Below are positions 34,101 to 45,659 of a DNA stretch of 64,000 nucleotides, one piece after another. Made by a program: the position numbers and the translations under genes. This stretch comes from Epiperipatus broadwayi. Lineage: Eukaryota > Onychophora > Udeonychophora > Euonychophora > Peripatidae. The first letter of the stretch is position 1; every line of letters starts with the position of its first letter. The stretch covers positions 64,001-128,000 of the forward strand of contig JAQFVV010000988.1 of the NCBI GenBank assembly GCA_028023455.1. Reading direction: 5' to 3'. The notes below the pieces were generated by a model that was given only the letters and a program-made list of their open reading frames with translations, was not told where the DNA came from and did no database searches.

Positions 34101-36475
34101 AAATAATTAATCCAAGACATGACCACAAACCTGCTGTATGAAATCATTAAATTAACCATCCTCATTTTGGTGATTAAAAAAAGACAAAACAAACAGTCTT
34201 CTCAAAAATCAGACCAAAAACTCTCATCAGCTGAACAACATGCACAATGTTTAAGTGGAAAAATCAAACTTGCAGTTTGAACAGAGAAGTCTCCCACAAT
34301 TAAAGTGAAACATAAAAGAAAAATAGTTATTAGAATACTGATTGAAGCTAAAATTAAAGGCATACAAATTTAAACCTAGCCGTGTATGTGATTCTAAAAA
34401 TTAGCTTCAAATTATTCAACATCTCCTGAGTGTTTTTAATTTTAAGTCAGAGATTAAATTAACTGTTACTCCAGATATTTAATAGTAAATATCTTGCTTT
34501 TTTAATTCACTTAAGAATTTTTATTAAATTCTTAGATAGAAACACATACAACCATGCATTGTTAAGTGTCAAGTGACATCGGGGGAAGAAAGTGATCACC
34601 CATGAAGCTGTAATTGTTGAAACCAAAGTTAATTTGACCTAGTATTTATTCATCTATGCTGCAGAACACCAAATTTACTATTGAAAAATGAAGTGACAAA
34701 TTCAACATTTCAAAGCAGGCCAGATTAAAAAAGAAATTATCATCAACATAACAGAATTCACCATCTAGAACATGAAATGGATTAAAGTGGATAGTTATAA
34801 TCTTTTTAGGACATTTTGTTTATGGACTCTCAGTTTATCTTTAAGTTGACATCAAAAATTTCTTTTAAAATTTATTTTATATAAAATGCTTCGTTTAACT
34901 CTTTTCTTTATTGCAGATTGAAGGGGTAGTGTAAATTATTAAGATATTAGAGAAGGGATAAACATTATTAGATTTAGTATAAATTGAAATAAAATATAGG
35001 TCCAAACATGAACTTGCTTGCAAATAGATCTAATCATCACCAGGAGAGAGGTAAGATTTTACCTTATTATACATTAAATACCAACATGTATACAGTGACA
35101 CTGTTATTTTATTTTTATTTATTATTACTAATTTTTTTTTTGGTGTATATGATTAATTATTTCTAATGTAAATGGTCTTTTCTATCTTTGTAACAACCAG
35201 CACAATAGAAGGGGAATCCCATATCACCATCAGATGATTGATATGAAATAATCACATTATTGGAGATAATAATGAATTATGATTTTGATAAAGTAAATTA
35301 GCAAGCAAGTGTAAACATAAATAACCATAAGTTATAATTTAATTTTTTTTGTTATTATTGACATTAAATGATTATTCTTTGAAGGTAAAAGGGATTGGAG
35401 CAATAAATATAAGTAGTAATAATCAAAGAATGTTCATCGATGTCTAAGTAAATTATTATTTTTGTTATAACTTCATTATCAAATTTATGTTACTTGTAAA
35501 TAAATTTGTTAAATATATAATTTTAAATGAAAGACCTTCATTTATATTTTTCTATATTCAGTTCCTAATTTGTCACATATTCACATACTCTCACATACTC
35601 ACACATTATAACTAGTGATATTGATATACTCTGATGTAGAATATTATGCATATTCTTCCTGAGTTTGAATTTTGGGAATAATGAAGCTTAAAAATGGGAA
35701 AAAAGATGAGTGTACAGGTATATTTTAACACATGTTTGATATTAATACATCATCTTCCAAGGTAAGTGAACTAAAATTAGATATATGTATGTTTTCATAC
35801 ATCATTTTTTTAAAAATCTGATTATATATAAATTTTATATTTATTACTGAACTTAAATATTTGTTTACTTATTTAAGTCAATATTACTAATAGAAATAAT
35901 TTCATTAGCTCAGAGTTAATTATTTATTTGCTTATCTTGTCCAGTTATGAAAATCTTAATCGATTATCTTAATTACTTTTTAAATTTCTTTGAAGTGGCG
36001 ATCATAAATTTCATCAACTAGCCTAACTGAATATAATCTTTGGCTTGGATAACTGCCAATTATTGTCATATATAGCTTAACTGTTACAAAGTCCATTTTA
36101 TAATCGATTTATTGGAGATTTAGGTAGATGAATAATCTTAATGATTATAAGCCAGTAACAACCTAGCATATATTTTATATAATGTGATTGGGTATTGTAA
36201 AATGTGAAATTGTCTAATGGAATTTATTGATAATAAATTCTTGTGGAGTATTTCATTTTAGAATATAACTGAAGCAATAATTGCATATTGATCTACGGTA
36301 GAGTACAAATGAAATGTTTATATTATGTTTAATATTTTATTAAAATAGATGTAAAAATTGAGTAAAGATTTATTTTATTTAAACATTATAAATAGTGTGT
36401 AGGTTTATACAACTTTTTTCAAAATGTAATTATAATTATTTAGAAACTAGTTGATTTAAATAGTGTCATTAAATA
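34101..36475. other. AT-rich stretch without recognisable gene
   Basis: Only a short run of CACATACTCTCACATACTCA-like repeats near 35580 stands out. Confidence 0.5.
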
Positions 36476-36849
36476 TTAACCCTTTGACCCCCAGTACGAC
36501 TTTTGTATGACTTGTCTAGAAATTTCTATTTTGAGCTGAGTTTACGCGTAAACGGTAAACGTCACACATACGCGCAATACGTCATTCTTTGCGCAATTTC
36601 AATATCTACCTGAAACTCTAAGAATTTTTTCTGTACGACAATTTTTAGATTTTTTATGAATATTTTTAGCAAAGTGTACCTAAAATTTTTTTTTTTATTT
36701 TTCTCATTTTATTTATCGTAAAAAAGTTATTCCACAATTGTTGGATCAATTACTGAAGATTTTATTGTGATTTTCCGTTGAAGTTGTCCGTGATTCTGGG
36801 CTCTCTTCTCAAATTACGTTTTTGGATAACGTTCAAGGGTATGTAATTA

Positions 36850-37150
36850 CTTTTTTTTATATATTTTTTTTATAAATTATAATATTTTATATTTACTAAA
36901 ACAAATAAATATGTTATATAATAATAAATTATAATATTTTCGATGTACTGAAACAAATAAACGTTTTTTGATAACATTCGCGAGTATGTAATTACTTTTA
37001 TATATATATATTTTTATAAATTATAATATTTTCTATTTACTGAAACAAATAAATATGTTATATAATAATAAATTATAATATTTTCAATGTACTGAAATAA
37101 ATAAATATGCTATAGAATAATAAATTATAATATTTTCAAATAAATATGCT
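36850..37150 (+). repeat. AT-rich tandem repeat inside the piggyBac-like element
   Basis: Imperfect repeats of TAAATTATAATATTTTC, then ACTGAAACAAATAAA, then TATGTTATATAATAA follow one another with a period of about 60-75 bases. A longer period links GTATGTAATTACTTTT at 36840 to the copy at 36985. Confidence 0.85.
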
Positions 37151-37173
37151 GTAGAATGGAAAAAAGTTGGGGG

Positions 37174-37196
37174 AGATCGGAAGAGCACACGTCTGA
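37174..37196 (+). other. exact match to Illumina TruSeq adapter start: assembly artefact
   Basis: Twenty-three consecutive bases, starting AGATCGGAAGAGC and running through CACACGTCTGA, equal the 5' part of the standard TruSeq read-1 adapter as I know it. The match stops at 37197. The sequence is far richer in G+C than its surroundings and lies exactly where an AT tandem repeat (up to 37150) changes to a different sequence. The likeliest explanation is untrimmed adapter built into the assembly, perhaps during gap closure. Confidence 0.93.
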
Positions 37197-37314
37197 GCTA
37201 ATGCATTTTTTGGCATGATTATAAATATGAATAGTGTATCATGCATGACCAAGTTTGAATTTATGGACGAATTATTGCATCAGTGCTAAAGTTATGACCC
37301 TCAATTGATTTGTG

Positions 37315-37715
37315 TCAATTTTAGGCAAGTAATATAGGATATTGTATAAATTTTCTGGCTTCTTCAATCTATCCATGTATTTGAACTCAGCCTTTCTTCA
37401 TATTTTTTATGCAAAATAATAAATATATTTATATACAAGTTCATGCTACACAACTGGAATTTCATGTAATATAGGATATTTATACACACTTTCTGGTTTC
37501 ATCAATCCATCCATTCTGTATTATAGTGCCATGTATTTGAACTCAGCCTTTCTTCATATCTTTTATGCAAAATAATAAATATATTTATATACAAGTTTAT
37601 GCTACACAACTGGAATTTCATGTAATATAGGATATTTTATACACGGTTTCTGACTTCATCAATCCATCCACTCTGTTATAGTGCCATGTATTTGAACTTA
37701 GCCTTTCTTCCACAC
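37315..37715 (+). repeat. tandem repeat, about 160-180-bp unit, two and a half copies
   Basis: ATGTATTTGAACTCAGCCTT, then TTATGCAAAATAATAAATAT, then GCTACACAACTGGAATTTCA and AATATAGGATAT recur from 37373, 37530 and, in part, 37685. Copies are very similar, implying recent expansion within the element. Confidence 0.9.
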
Positions 37716-38294
37716 ATGTAATCATTGTTAATAATAATAAAAAATTATCTTTATTGATTTATTTTTATTCATTTTATTTTTTATGAGTTTATTTATTTAT
37801 TTTTGAATTACACTGTTCTATTACTTTTTCTCCACTAAAAACCATTCATATTTTTACAGATAATTTACAAAACTGAACATATCTGGCTGTGGAATGAAAA
37901 TGGATCAAGCAAGTCAGCTGTTTTAGTAATTTTCTCAGGGAAAAATTACCTCAGGTAAGACTTCCAATACATCATTTTTTTTGTAAATTTGTGAGGAATG
38001 TGAAGAAGCTGTTTATGAAAGTGTCATTTTATCATTTGAATTTCAAAATTTAGGATTTGTGAATCAGTGTAAAAACAAACATTCTTAAATCTGTTATAAA
38101 TATTATTTTTTTTAACTTTTTCTTTATGAAATGATTATTTTAACAGCTTCATTATATTCTTTCATATATGTACTTGCTTTTACAACATTATTTTTATATA
38201 TTTATTACATTCAAACACAAAATATCTAAGTTATTAGAGTTAGGGTAAATTTTTTTAAAAATTAAAGATGGCCGCCTGGTTTTCAAAGGGTTAA

Positions 38295-39106
38295 AGTACA
38301 TTTTGCATAATTATAAACATTGGATTAGTAAAGTACATCAGAATTTAGTTAGTTATTGATTTGAATTGAGTTTCATTCAATTATCGATTAAATAGATATC
38401 CCAAACATGCATCATTGTTTAGGCAATGATGGGTGATTTCACTGCTTATTGCAGTTTACTTTGGAATTATGAATAGATTTGTTGATATCTGGAGTGATGA
38501 TCTAGTTTACTGCATTTTGTTTTCAATACTATTTGGATAAATTATATTTTGATAGGGATTATTATTAGTATTTTATGATAGTGTAGAGGACAACTTAAGT
38601 AATTATATATGGGAAATATTGTTATTGCCTAGTGTGATCGATAACTAAGCTAGATAATTTTACACAGGCTATAATAGAGTTATTATTTGTTAAGGCATGT
38701 TTATTGTCTTGTGATAAAGAATATAAATTTTAACGGCATTTCTTTATGACAAATGTTGATTGAACAAATGTCGAGGGGTAGTGAGATAGAAAATCCATTA
38801 TTATTGTAACAAAGTAGCAATCCAATGCTAGCTGATGATGATAATGTACAAGTGGTAATTATTACAAAATGCCAAACCAACATCAGGGTTATGAGATAGT
38901 GTTCCACATTTCAATTTATGTCATTATGAATGATGTCTCAGAGCATGAGACATATTGAAGTTTATTATATTATTATCCCATATTATAACTGTTAGTTCAT
39001 TACAAAATGGTGACCTATGATGAAGCTAGATTTTATTCAGATTATATTGATCATTTCTACAGCATTATCATTTATTTTATCATGTTACAATATATATATG
39101 ATCAAT
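38295..39106. other. no recognisable gene
   Basis: A minus-strand open frame at 38701-38907 has no motif. Scattered similarity in style to the 5.9-kb repeat was seen but could not be aligned. Confidence 0.4.
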
Positions 39107-39181
39107 AGATGGCGTTTTACCAAAAACACCGTCAAAGCGTGTTTGTTTACATAAACGTCAGAGTAAGCATTCACTACCTCT

Positions 39182-39245
39182 TTCATTAGTTCCACCTTCA
39201 GATCATGATTTCAAGCTGATTTTGCTATCATCAGGGAAGGACAGG
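39182..39245 (-). ncRNA. hammerhead ribozyme-like motif (family D, left arm)
   Basis: Inverted partner of the 39684 motif: CUGAUGA, AGC/GCU stem, GAAA and the AUC triplet are intact. Helix I starts with a C/U mismatch before five pairs (CUUCC with GAAGG), so it may be weaker. Confidence 0.6.
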
Positions 39246-39683
39246 AAATAAGAAACTAGATCTAAACACTAAACTCTGAGCATTTATGAAAATTTCTTTT
39301 CAGCTTGCAAGCGTGAATTTTTTAGACACGTAATGTCTTCAAAATCAGCATAGCAATCCAGATAGCTATATGGATCTGATATCAGGTCAGTATCTCCACA
39401 TAGTAGAAGCCTCTGTTGATCATAAATACAAGCATTGACAAGTTTAACTTGCTTTTTTGTTTTTCATAAATGTACCTTTGAAGTTTTTTCTTGCAATGAT
39501 ATATATTGCAGAGGCTTCTACTATGTGGAGATACTGAACTGATATCAGACCCATATAGCTATCTGGCTTGCTATGCTGATTTTGAAGACATTACGTGTCT
39601 AAAAAATTCATGCTTGCAAGCTGAATAGAAATTGTTTCATAAATGCTCAGAGTTTAGTGTTTAGATCTAGTTTCTTATTTTTG

Positions 39684-39731
39684 TCCTTCACTGATGATAG
39701 CAAAATCAGCTTGAAATCATGATCTGAAGGT
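39684..39731 (+). ncRNA. hammerhead ribozyme-like motif (family D, right arm; best candidate)
   Basis: Helix I UCCUUCA; CUGAUGA (39691-39697); stem II with AGC/GCU and a U-U next to the core, loop AAAAUCA; GAAA (39713-39716); helix III AUC/GAU closing the loop AU; cleavage triplet AUC; then UGAAGG, which pairs six for six with CCUUCA. All invariant bases are present and each helix can form. Predicted cleavage follows C39724. The left-arm copy on the minus strand (core at 39228-39234) is the same except that the base before the core no longer pairs. Confidence 0.7.
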
Positions 39732-39828
39732 GGAACTAACGAAAGAGGTAGTGAATGCTTACTCTGATGTTTATGTAAACAAACATGCTTTGACGGTATT
39801 TTTGGTAAAACACCATCTGTTGAACATA

Positions 39829-39906
39829 AATACAAGCGTTGGCAAGTTTAACTTGCTTTTTTGTTTTTCATAAATGTACCTTTGAAGTTTTTTCTTGCAA
39901 TGATAT
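39829..39906 (+). repeat. direct copy of the family D spacer (39417-39500)
   Basis: CATAAATACAAGCGTTGGCA, then AGTTTAACTTGC, then a T-rich block and TGTACCTTTGAAG match the spacer inside the palindrome with few changes. A further short echo of AACTTGC.TTTTTGTTTTTCAT follows to 39929, next to a TA run. Confidence 0.85.
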
Positions 39907-40527
39907 AACTTGCCTTTTTGTTTTTCATATATATATATATATGCATGTGAGCTTTAGAAATATTAGATCAGAGATAGATGAATGAGATTTCATTAAAAAA
40001 TCAGCATAATTTTTGAAAATAATTTTTCTGTGCCAGGGATCAGAAATTTTTTTATTATAAAATTTGCAATACCTTAATCAGTTTTGTTTCTAACCTTAAA
40101 TATTATTCCTATAAAGTAATTGTATATGCAGAAGTGTTTCAATGAAGTTGAAGTTTCACTTATCTTGGTCATTAAATTAACTTAGTTGTAAGAAATTACA
40201 TACATTTAAATAAAAATATAAACTGACATATGTATACACTAATATACATTCACACATGTAATTAGAAGAATTCATTAGATGTCAGATATAAACATTAATA
40301 ATATTAATGGAAATTATCTTTGGATTTATTGCACAATTTTAGTTGCAATGCCAATTTTAATTGATACTTTGCTAGAGTATATTATAGCAGAAATATATCT
40401 ATAAAATACATTTGGAGATTTTGATAAGTAAATTTAATGTCTAATACTTTCAGTAATAAATCAGGTGAATAAATCTAAAGTCTGAATTTGAAACAGCACA
40501 GCCTAAAAAGTAATCTCTTAGACCAGG

Positions 40528-40590
40528 ACTAGGCAAACTATGGCCCATGGGCCACATGCAGCCCCTGGTGTGCATTTGTGCAGCCTGACC
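40528..40590 (+). mobile_element. hAT-like terminal fragment
   Basis: CAGGACTAGGCAAACTATGG, followed by CCCATGGGCCACATGCAGCC, is the typical start of many hAT elements, where a 'CAG.GGTCGGCAAACTACGGCCC' end is common. The other end is not visible; AT repeats begin at 40605. It is likely a fragment of a non-autonomous copy. Confidence 0.6.
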
Positions 40591-40996
40591 ATAAGCTAAA
40601 ATATGTCATATATATATATAATTGTACAGATTTTATATATAGATAAAAATACCTACTGTGATAGCTTCCAGTTAATAATTGATATATATATATATACATA
40701 TGTTTCTTAAAAATAAAATAATATTGTATTTGATGCATGTATATATTTTTGTATTTTAAGAATAAAATTTGATTTGTAAATGTGTGAATATTTTCAAGTC
40801 AATGAAACTAATTTTTAAAAAATTGTTTACAAAAACCTGTCTTTTGATGACAAATGTAAACTTTGAACTGAAATGCATGATCAATTATTTTTAATAAAAC
40901 AAAATCTTTACTGACAGATTAGTCTGGTAACAACAAAAAATGTCATTAATGTTTGTTTAATTAGTTGGCTTTTTTTCATTTAAAATTGGGGAAAAG

Positions 40997-41486
40997 AAAA
41001 TTTGGTACTGATATAGTACACACTCGGTGGCCATTTTGAATTTCAAAACACCCAAAAACACTGCTGGAACATGCAAGCGATAAATGACATCAACTAGAAA
41101 CACTCAGTTTTCAAAAAGTAAATCACCTAAGGTGCTGCAATTAAAAAAAGGGTTGTGTGAAGGGTGTACACTTAAAAAAAAGTGCAGGAAAACATCACAT
41201 TAAATAGCCTAAGGTGCTACTATAAAAAAACTATAAAAAAAAGTGTGGGAAAAGAAAAAGAAGTGAACATTGAAAATTAAAAAATACTTTAAGATAAACC
41301 AAAAATGCTAATTTATATATATAGTCATAATCAAACATTGCAATAGTAAATCTTAAACAATTAACCTATGTTAAGGCATTTAAAAAAAAATTGTAAATGA
41401 TATTTACAAAAACCCATTAAAATATAGTGATCATTAGAAAAATAAAATGGTCACCGAGCGCGTACTATATCAACACCGAAAATTTT
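40997..41486. mobile_element. about 490-bp MITE with 40-bp terminal inverted repeats
   Basis: The left end AAAATTTGGTACTGATATAG, continuing TACACACTCGGTGGCCATTTT (40997-41036), is answered on the complement of 41444-41486 by AAAATTTTCGGTGTTGATAT, continuing AGTACGCGCTCGGTGACCATTTT. The inside has A-rich repeats of CCTAAGGTGCT (41127, 41205) and AAAAAAAGTGCAGG. No coding potential and no clear target duplication, so the superfamily is undetermined. Confidence 0.8.
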
Positions 41487-42670
41487 AAGACTTATTTAAA
41501 TACAACTTAATTCATAATGCATATATGATGCGAGATTTAAAATATAATCAATAAAACAAATAAATGCTTTTGGGATATTTGTAGAAAATGTTGTCTTTTT
41601 CCTTCCATTAAAGATGTTAATTAATACATATCTAATTTACCAAAAGGAAAATTCACACACAAAAGCACTTCTGCTAATTTTTTTATCAATTTATAACAAA
41701 TGGAAGATTTTTAACTTCCATTAAAGAAAGATCTTACAATCTATAAAAATCTCAGTTAACATTTCCCAAGTGCCTTTTGAAATAAAAGTGTATAAACACT
41801 TGGGGAAAATGTATTGTCTTTATTCTTGTTCTTCTTTTACTATTTTCATTCAATCCAGTACATCGGGATCATAAATATGAATAGCAAACCTATTTAAAAT
41901 GTATAAGTATGCTAGATTTTAACATTTAAGAATCTAACAATTTGTTACTAATAACACACAAATAGTCAACACAGGTTAGTAATTATTTGTAACTTATTTT
42001 TTAAAAATTTATTCTCTTTTTAAAAAATACAATTAAATAATTAAATAGAATACTAAACAGCTAAAGTATTTTTTTTAATCAAACTTCTCTCATCTGTTTC
42101 TAAAAGATTTTTCTTTTTTGTTTAAAGATGAATTAATCATGCATCACCAGTTGAAACTTTTTTTAAAAATTTATTTTATAATTACCAAACTCAAGTCTTC
42201 TTGTAAACAACTTTAAAATAATTGAATGAATAATAAATTTAATTGATTTGAAAAACTAATAATGCTAAGAGATTAAAAAATTATTTTTATCTTTAATGGT
42301 GCCAAAACATATATGAATGTCAATTATTTTGTTTATTCTCAATTATTTTCTTTGTTCTTTACTTTCAAAATTAAAACTTTATTTGCACATTAGAGTGGAT
42401 ACAAAAACATTCAATGATAGGATAAAATTATGTATACATATAAATGTGGTATGTAAGCCATGTATATAGAAATATCAAAGTTGTATTAAATCAATGATTT
42501 AGTCTTAAGAGCAGCATAAGAAACTAGTGATGGTTAATTGATGCAAGTATGAAAGAAACATAAATAAATATAAATAAAATCAAAGATTATATTAATGCCT
42601 TAAGGCAGTGTGTCATGAGTCTAATTAGTTAGGAATATAACATAATTCAAACCTGTGTATAAGGTTTGGA
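41487..42670. other. AT-rich stretch without recognisable gene
   Basis: Nothing supported on either strand. Confidence 0.5.
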
Positions 42671-43010
42671 AATTCCATTGATTAATGATTATCCTGGCCA
42701 AAAGAGCAACAAGGACTATAACAATATTTACAAGTTGATATAGGTAAGTTAATTGTCTAGTATGTATGAAAGATCTTCATAGTTAAAGTTAGATTATTCT
42801 TAAGTGAAAGATGGGATATATTTGTTCAGTGGATGGGAGAATTTCCATTGATTAATGATTATCCTGGCCAAAAGAGCAACAAGGACTATAACAATATTTA
42901 CAAGTTGATATAGGTAAGTTAATTGTCTAGTATGTATGAAAGATCTTCATAGTTAAAGTTAGATTATTCTTAAGTGAAAGATGGGATATATTTGTTCAGT
43001 GGATTGGAGA
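42671..43010 (+). repeat. two-copy tandem duplication, 170-bp unit, nearly perfect
   Basis: Copies start at 42673 and 42843 (TTCCATTGATTAATGATTAT). Over the unit I see almost no change except GGATGGGAGA against GGATTGGAGA at the end. It lies directly downstream of the LINE on that element's strand, so it is probably part of the 3' UTR duplicated recently, or a mis-joined assembly. Confidence 0.93.
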
Positions 43011-43139
43011 AAGTCAAGTTTTAGGCCTAAGAAAACCATGAATTACAACTCTAGCCTCATCTGGCTCCAGGTTTGGTCAATTAGCCAAGGCTGACAAGTT
43101 CGTTTATCCTCATCTTTTATCTTATAGAGGGATTTGAAA

Positions 43140-43815
43140 AATCAATTAATCATCGAGTCATCACAGCCATGATCAAATATCATGCTACATCTGGCAGTAC
43201 AAATTGAAAAGTTAATGAAAGTGGCCATCAGTCTTATTGTTCCAAATTGACTCTTTTTAATTGCTGCATTAAGAGAAATGTTAGCTGGGTCATTGCCATT
43301 TATCTGGTCCAATGCTATATTATGGAGATAAGTCCACAAATCACATTGATCCAGAATGTGGCCAATTGACTCCTCCTGTTTGTTTCATAGGGGACAAAGG
43401 GGGTTGATGTTGTAACCCCCTTGGTAATGGAGAAAGGCCCCAGTGGGGAGTGCTCCATGGATGATTTTTATTAAAAAATCAACAAATTTTGGACTCAGTT
43501 TGATGAATTTTGTTAATTCGGAAAATCATGTGATTCCTATTGAAAGTATATTAACGGATTTAGTTTTCCCAGGAAACATTATTAATCGATAAACTTCCCA
43601 ATATGATAATTTCCCCTGTAATCGATAAACTTCCCAATATGATAATTTCCCCTGTAATCGATAAACTTCCCAATATGATAATTTCCCCTGAAAAAGGGAA
43701 CCCAGTGACTAGAAGTTTTGAAAAATCACTGTAACTTGCTTTTGTAGCCAAATGCTTCTTAATCTTGGCACAGGTCGATCGATAGGCTCTATCTTTTCCT
43801 TGGGGAAGGGGCACT
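43140..43815 (-). pseudogene. LINE C-terminal region with zinc-knuckle-like motif
   Basis: Open pieces 43814-43560 and 43339-43142. Between them the minus strand reads QEESIGHILDQCDLWTYLHN, like the C-terminal 'EES..HIL..C' CCHC region of LINE proteins. A 36-bp in-frame tandem repeat lies at 43587-43690. The first half starts MPLPQGKDRAY and the second ends at 43142. Confidence 0.7.
43587..43690 (-). repeat. 36-bp in-frame tandem repeat inside the LINE
   Basis: Three consecutive units of ATCGATAAACTTCCCAATAT plus GATAATTTCCCCTGTA, almost identical, give three copies of the 12-residue unit GEIIILGSLSIT. As a multiple of three it preserves frame. It may be specific to this copy. Confidence 0.95.
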
Positions 43816-43859
43816 CCATATCGGGATTATCCTTAAAAATCTTGAATAGTATATTAAGA

Positions 43860-45010
43860 GTTCATTGGAAGTAAAAAATCTTCAGTGAGTGAAGGCTAAG
43901 GCCATTAAGAAAATTGGGTTTTTGTAATATGTTGAGGCTGATGATGGAATCCTGCCTTTCCAGCAAAGTTTTCTGCATAAGGTTTCAATTTTTTGGATAA
44001 ACTTGCATGTGGGGGAAAATCCTGCTGGATAATATGTTATTTTAGGCAATACTATAGCATTAAGTAGTGCTACCTTCCCCAATAAGGACAGGTAGACCTT
44101 AAATAGTGAAGTTACTGTAGAATTGACCTTAGCTAATAAGGAAGATTGGAGTTCTCTTCTCATAATGGATGGAGGGAGGCTAGGGGGAAGTCGAGAAATT
44201 TCTGAGGGGGGCTTCAAATCCACCTGGTATTTGCTTGCCTGATAGAATTGACTATATGGCCAATTTTGTTCTGTTTACTCTGAGACCAGATTTGTGAGAA
44301 AATGAGTTCCTCAAGCCTAGTGAACTCATCCTGAGATGAGAGGAACACCACCACATCATCCATATAGAAAACATGGCAAATGTTCTCCCTCAGCATAGGG
44401 ATGGATATCCCAGAAAAGACAGCCTCAATGCTTAGCAGTAATGGGTTCAGATAGGCTGTGAAGAGAGGAGTACTTAGTGGTGAGCCCTGAGGAATGGAAA
44501 TACAGGGTCAAAATCTTAGAGCTACTCTACCATCAAGAGAGAGAAATACCTCCTGATTGTGAAGCAGGTTCTCTATCATCTGGAGATATGTTGAAGGCAC
44601 CTGGAGTTCCTCCAGCATACTAAGCAATACTTCAACCCTGACACAGTCAAAGGCCCCAGCAAAGTCGAGTTGAACTGCAATCAGTCGGGACATTCTTTCC
44701 CATGAACATGATCTATGAGAAAGTGAAAGTGGCTGACAGCACCAGCAGTTGAGCTCCCCTTCTTGGCAAATTGGTATGAGGACAATTGATTTATGATGTT
44801 GTCTTGGATATCCTCTTTAATTAGGCCTTCAATTGTCTTTCCTAGTAAGGGCAACATCGAGATAAGTCAGAGGTTGTCCAATTGATGCGGGGCTTCCCAT
44901 TTCTTAATGAGGAACCATGGCAATTGGACACATTCCATCAATTCTCTGGGTGCCTTTGGCCAGAAGGTCAATCATTCCTTTGATTATCAGTATGGTAAAG
45001 GCACTAAGGT
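43860..45010 (-). pseudogene. LINE reverse transcriptase
   Basis: Recognisable pieces in order: HQLDNL.LISMLPLLGKTIE (RT fingers, about 44820-44900), QLDFAGAFDCV (motif A, D..AFD), IPQGSPLSTPLFTAYLNPLL (motif B, about 44460), FYMDDVVVFL (motif C, Y-M-D-D, 44340s), and LLGKVALLNAIVLPKITY (thumb, about 44060). The active-site Asp residues of motifs A and C are intact, but frame changes at about 44700, 44500 and 44220 break the protein. Confidence 0.85.
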
Positions 45011-45145
45011 GTATGAGTACAAACTTGTGAATGCCATGTAGGCCAAGATGAGTTCTATCCGGGAACAATCTTAAATTTTGATAGGATCCTAGTTTCAGTG
45101 ATCTTATGTGGAGTTGATTCCCTGTTGATGAAAGTTCTACGTGAA

Positions 45146-45643
45146 TTAGTTACTCCCAGAGGTTTGAAATTTTCTGTGGTAAAATTCCTGAACTTTGACC
45201 AACATGGAAGAACTGGTGTATTCATTGCCCTGTATCTCTATTGACCTAGAGGCCCTAGACCTTTTTCCAGAGCCCAGGGTCCACCTTAGGTAGCCTCTGG
45301 TCCAGCAATGTTGGTGATGAAGGTATTGGCGGGCCCTCTTAATTAAGAGATACTCAGAAATGGCTTCTTGAGTGTGCTTATATTTTGACTTTAGAGCCAG
45401 AATATTTGAGACAGTTAAGGCTTCATAAGAAAGTGAGCTGAGCTCTCTGGCAATGGAGTCCAGTTCATGAAGCATACAAAATGGACCCTTGGATTTAGTT
45501 GTGCATCTATTGATAAGGTGTTGGAGGGTGTCAACAAATGCCCTCCAATCAGCCTGTGTGGGAAGAGAAATTAGCTGTAACCGATTAAAGGCAATATAAG
45601 CTTCTGATATCAGCTGGATAGTAATATTGCCCCTAGTAAGCAT
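45146..45643 (-). pseudogene. LINE linker between endonuclease and RT
   Basis: A 165-residue open stretch, helix-rich with many charged residues (ISEAYIAFNRLQL, TTKSKGPFCMLHE, LKSKYKHTQEAISEYLLIKR), typical of the region that links the two enzyme domains. The pattern 'K...K....R...Y' at its end usually precedes the RT fingers. Confidence 0.7.
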
Positions 45644-45659
45644 ACAAATGGTTCATGGT

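Larger units (their letters stand above)
36480..38290. mobile_element. piggyBac-like non-autonomous element with TTAA target duplication
   Basis: The element begins CCCTTTGACCCCC directly after TTAA (36476-36479) and ends TCAAAGGG directly before TTAA (38291-38294). TTAA duplication plus a CCCT-type terminal inverted repeat is the signature of piggyBac transposons. The inverted ends are perfect for eight bases, then imperfect. Length is 1811 bp. No transposase frame of useful size is present, so it must depend on an enzyme supplied elsewhere. The interior holds two tandem-repeat blocks, and at 37174 a segment identical to a sequencing adapter, so the internal structure is not fully reliable. 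Confidence 0.8.
39107..39818. mobile_element. 0.7-kb palindromic element with hammerhead-like cores (family D)
   Basis: The left arm starts AGATGGCGTTTTACCAAAAA and the right arm ends with its near complement. Inverted similarity continues through GTTTGTTTACATAAAC, TTCAGATCATGATTTCAAGC and TAGACACGTAATGTCTTCAA to GAGGCTTCTACTATGTGGAG, leaving a spacer of about 90 bp. The spacer sequence (TTGACAAGTTTAACTTGC and the following 60 bases) occurs again directly after the right arm (39829-39906), a direct duplication in keeping with template switching or tandem insertion. No coding capacity. Confidence 0.85.
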
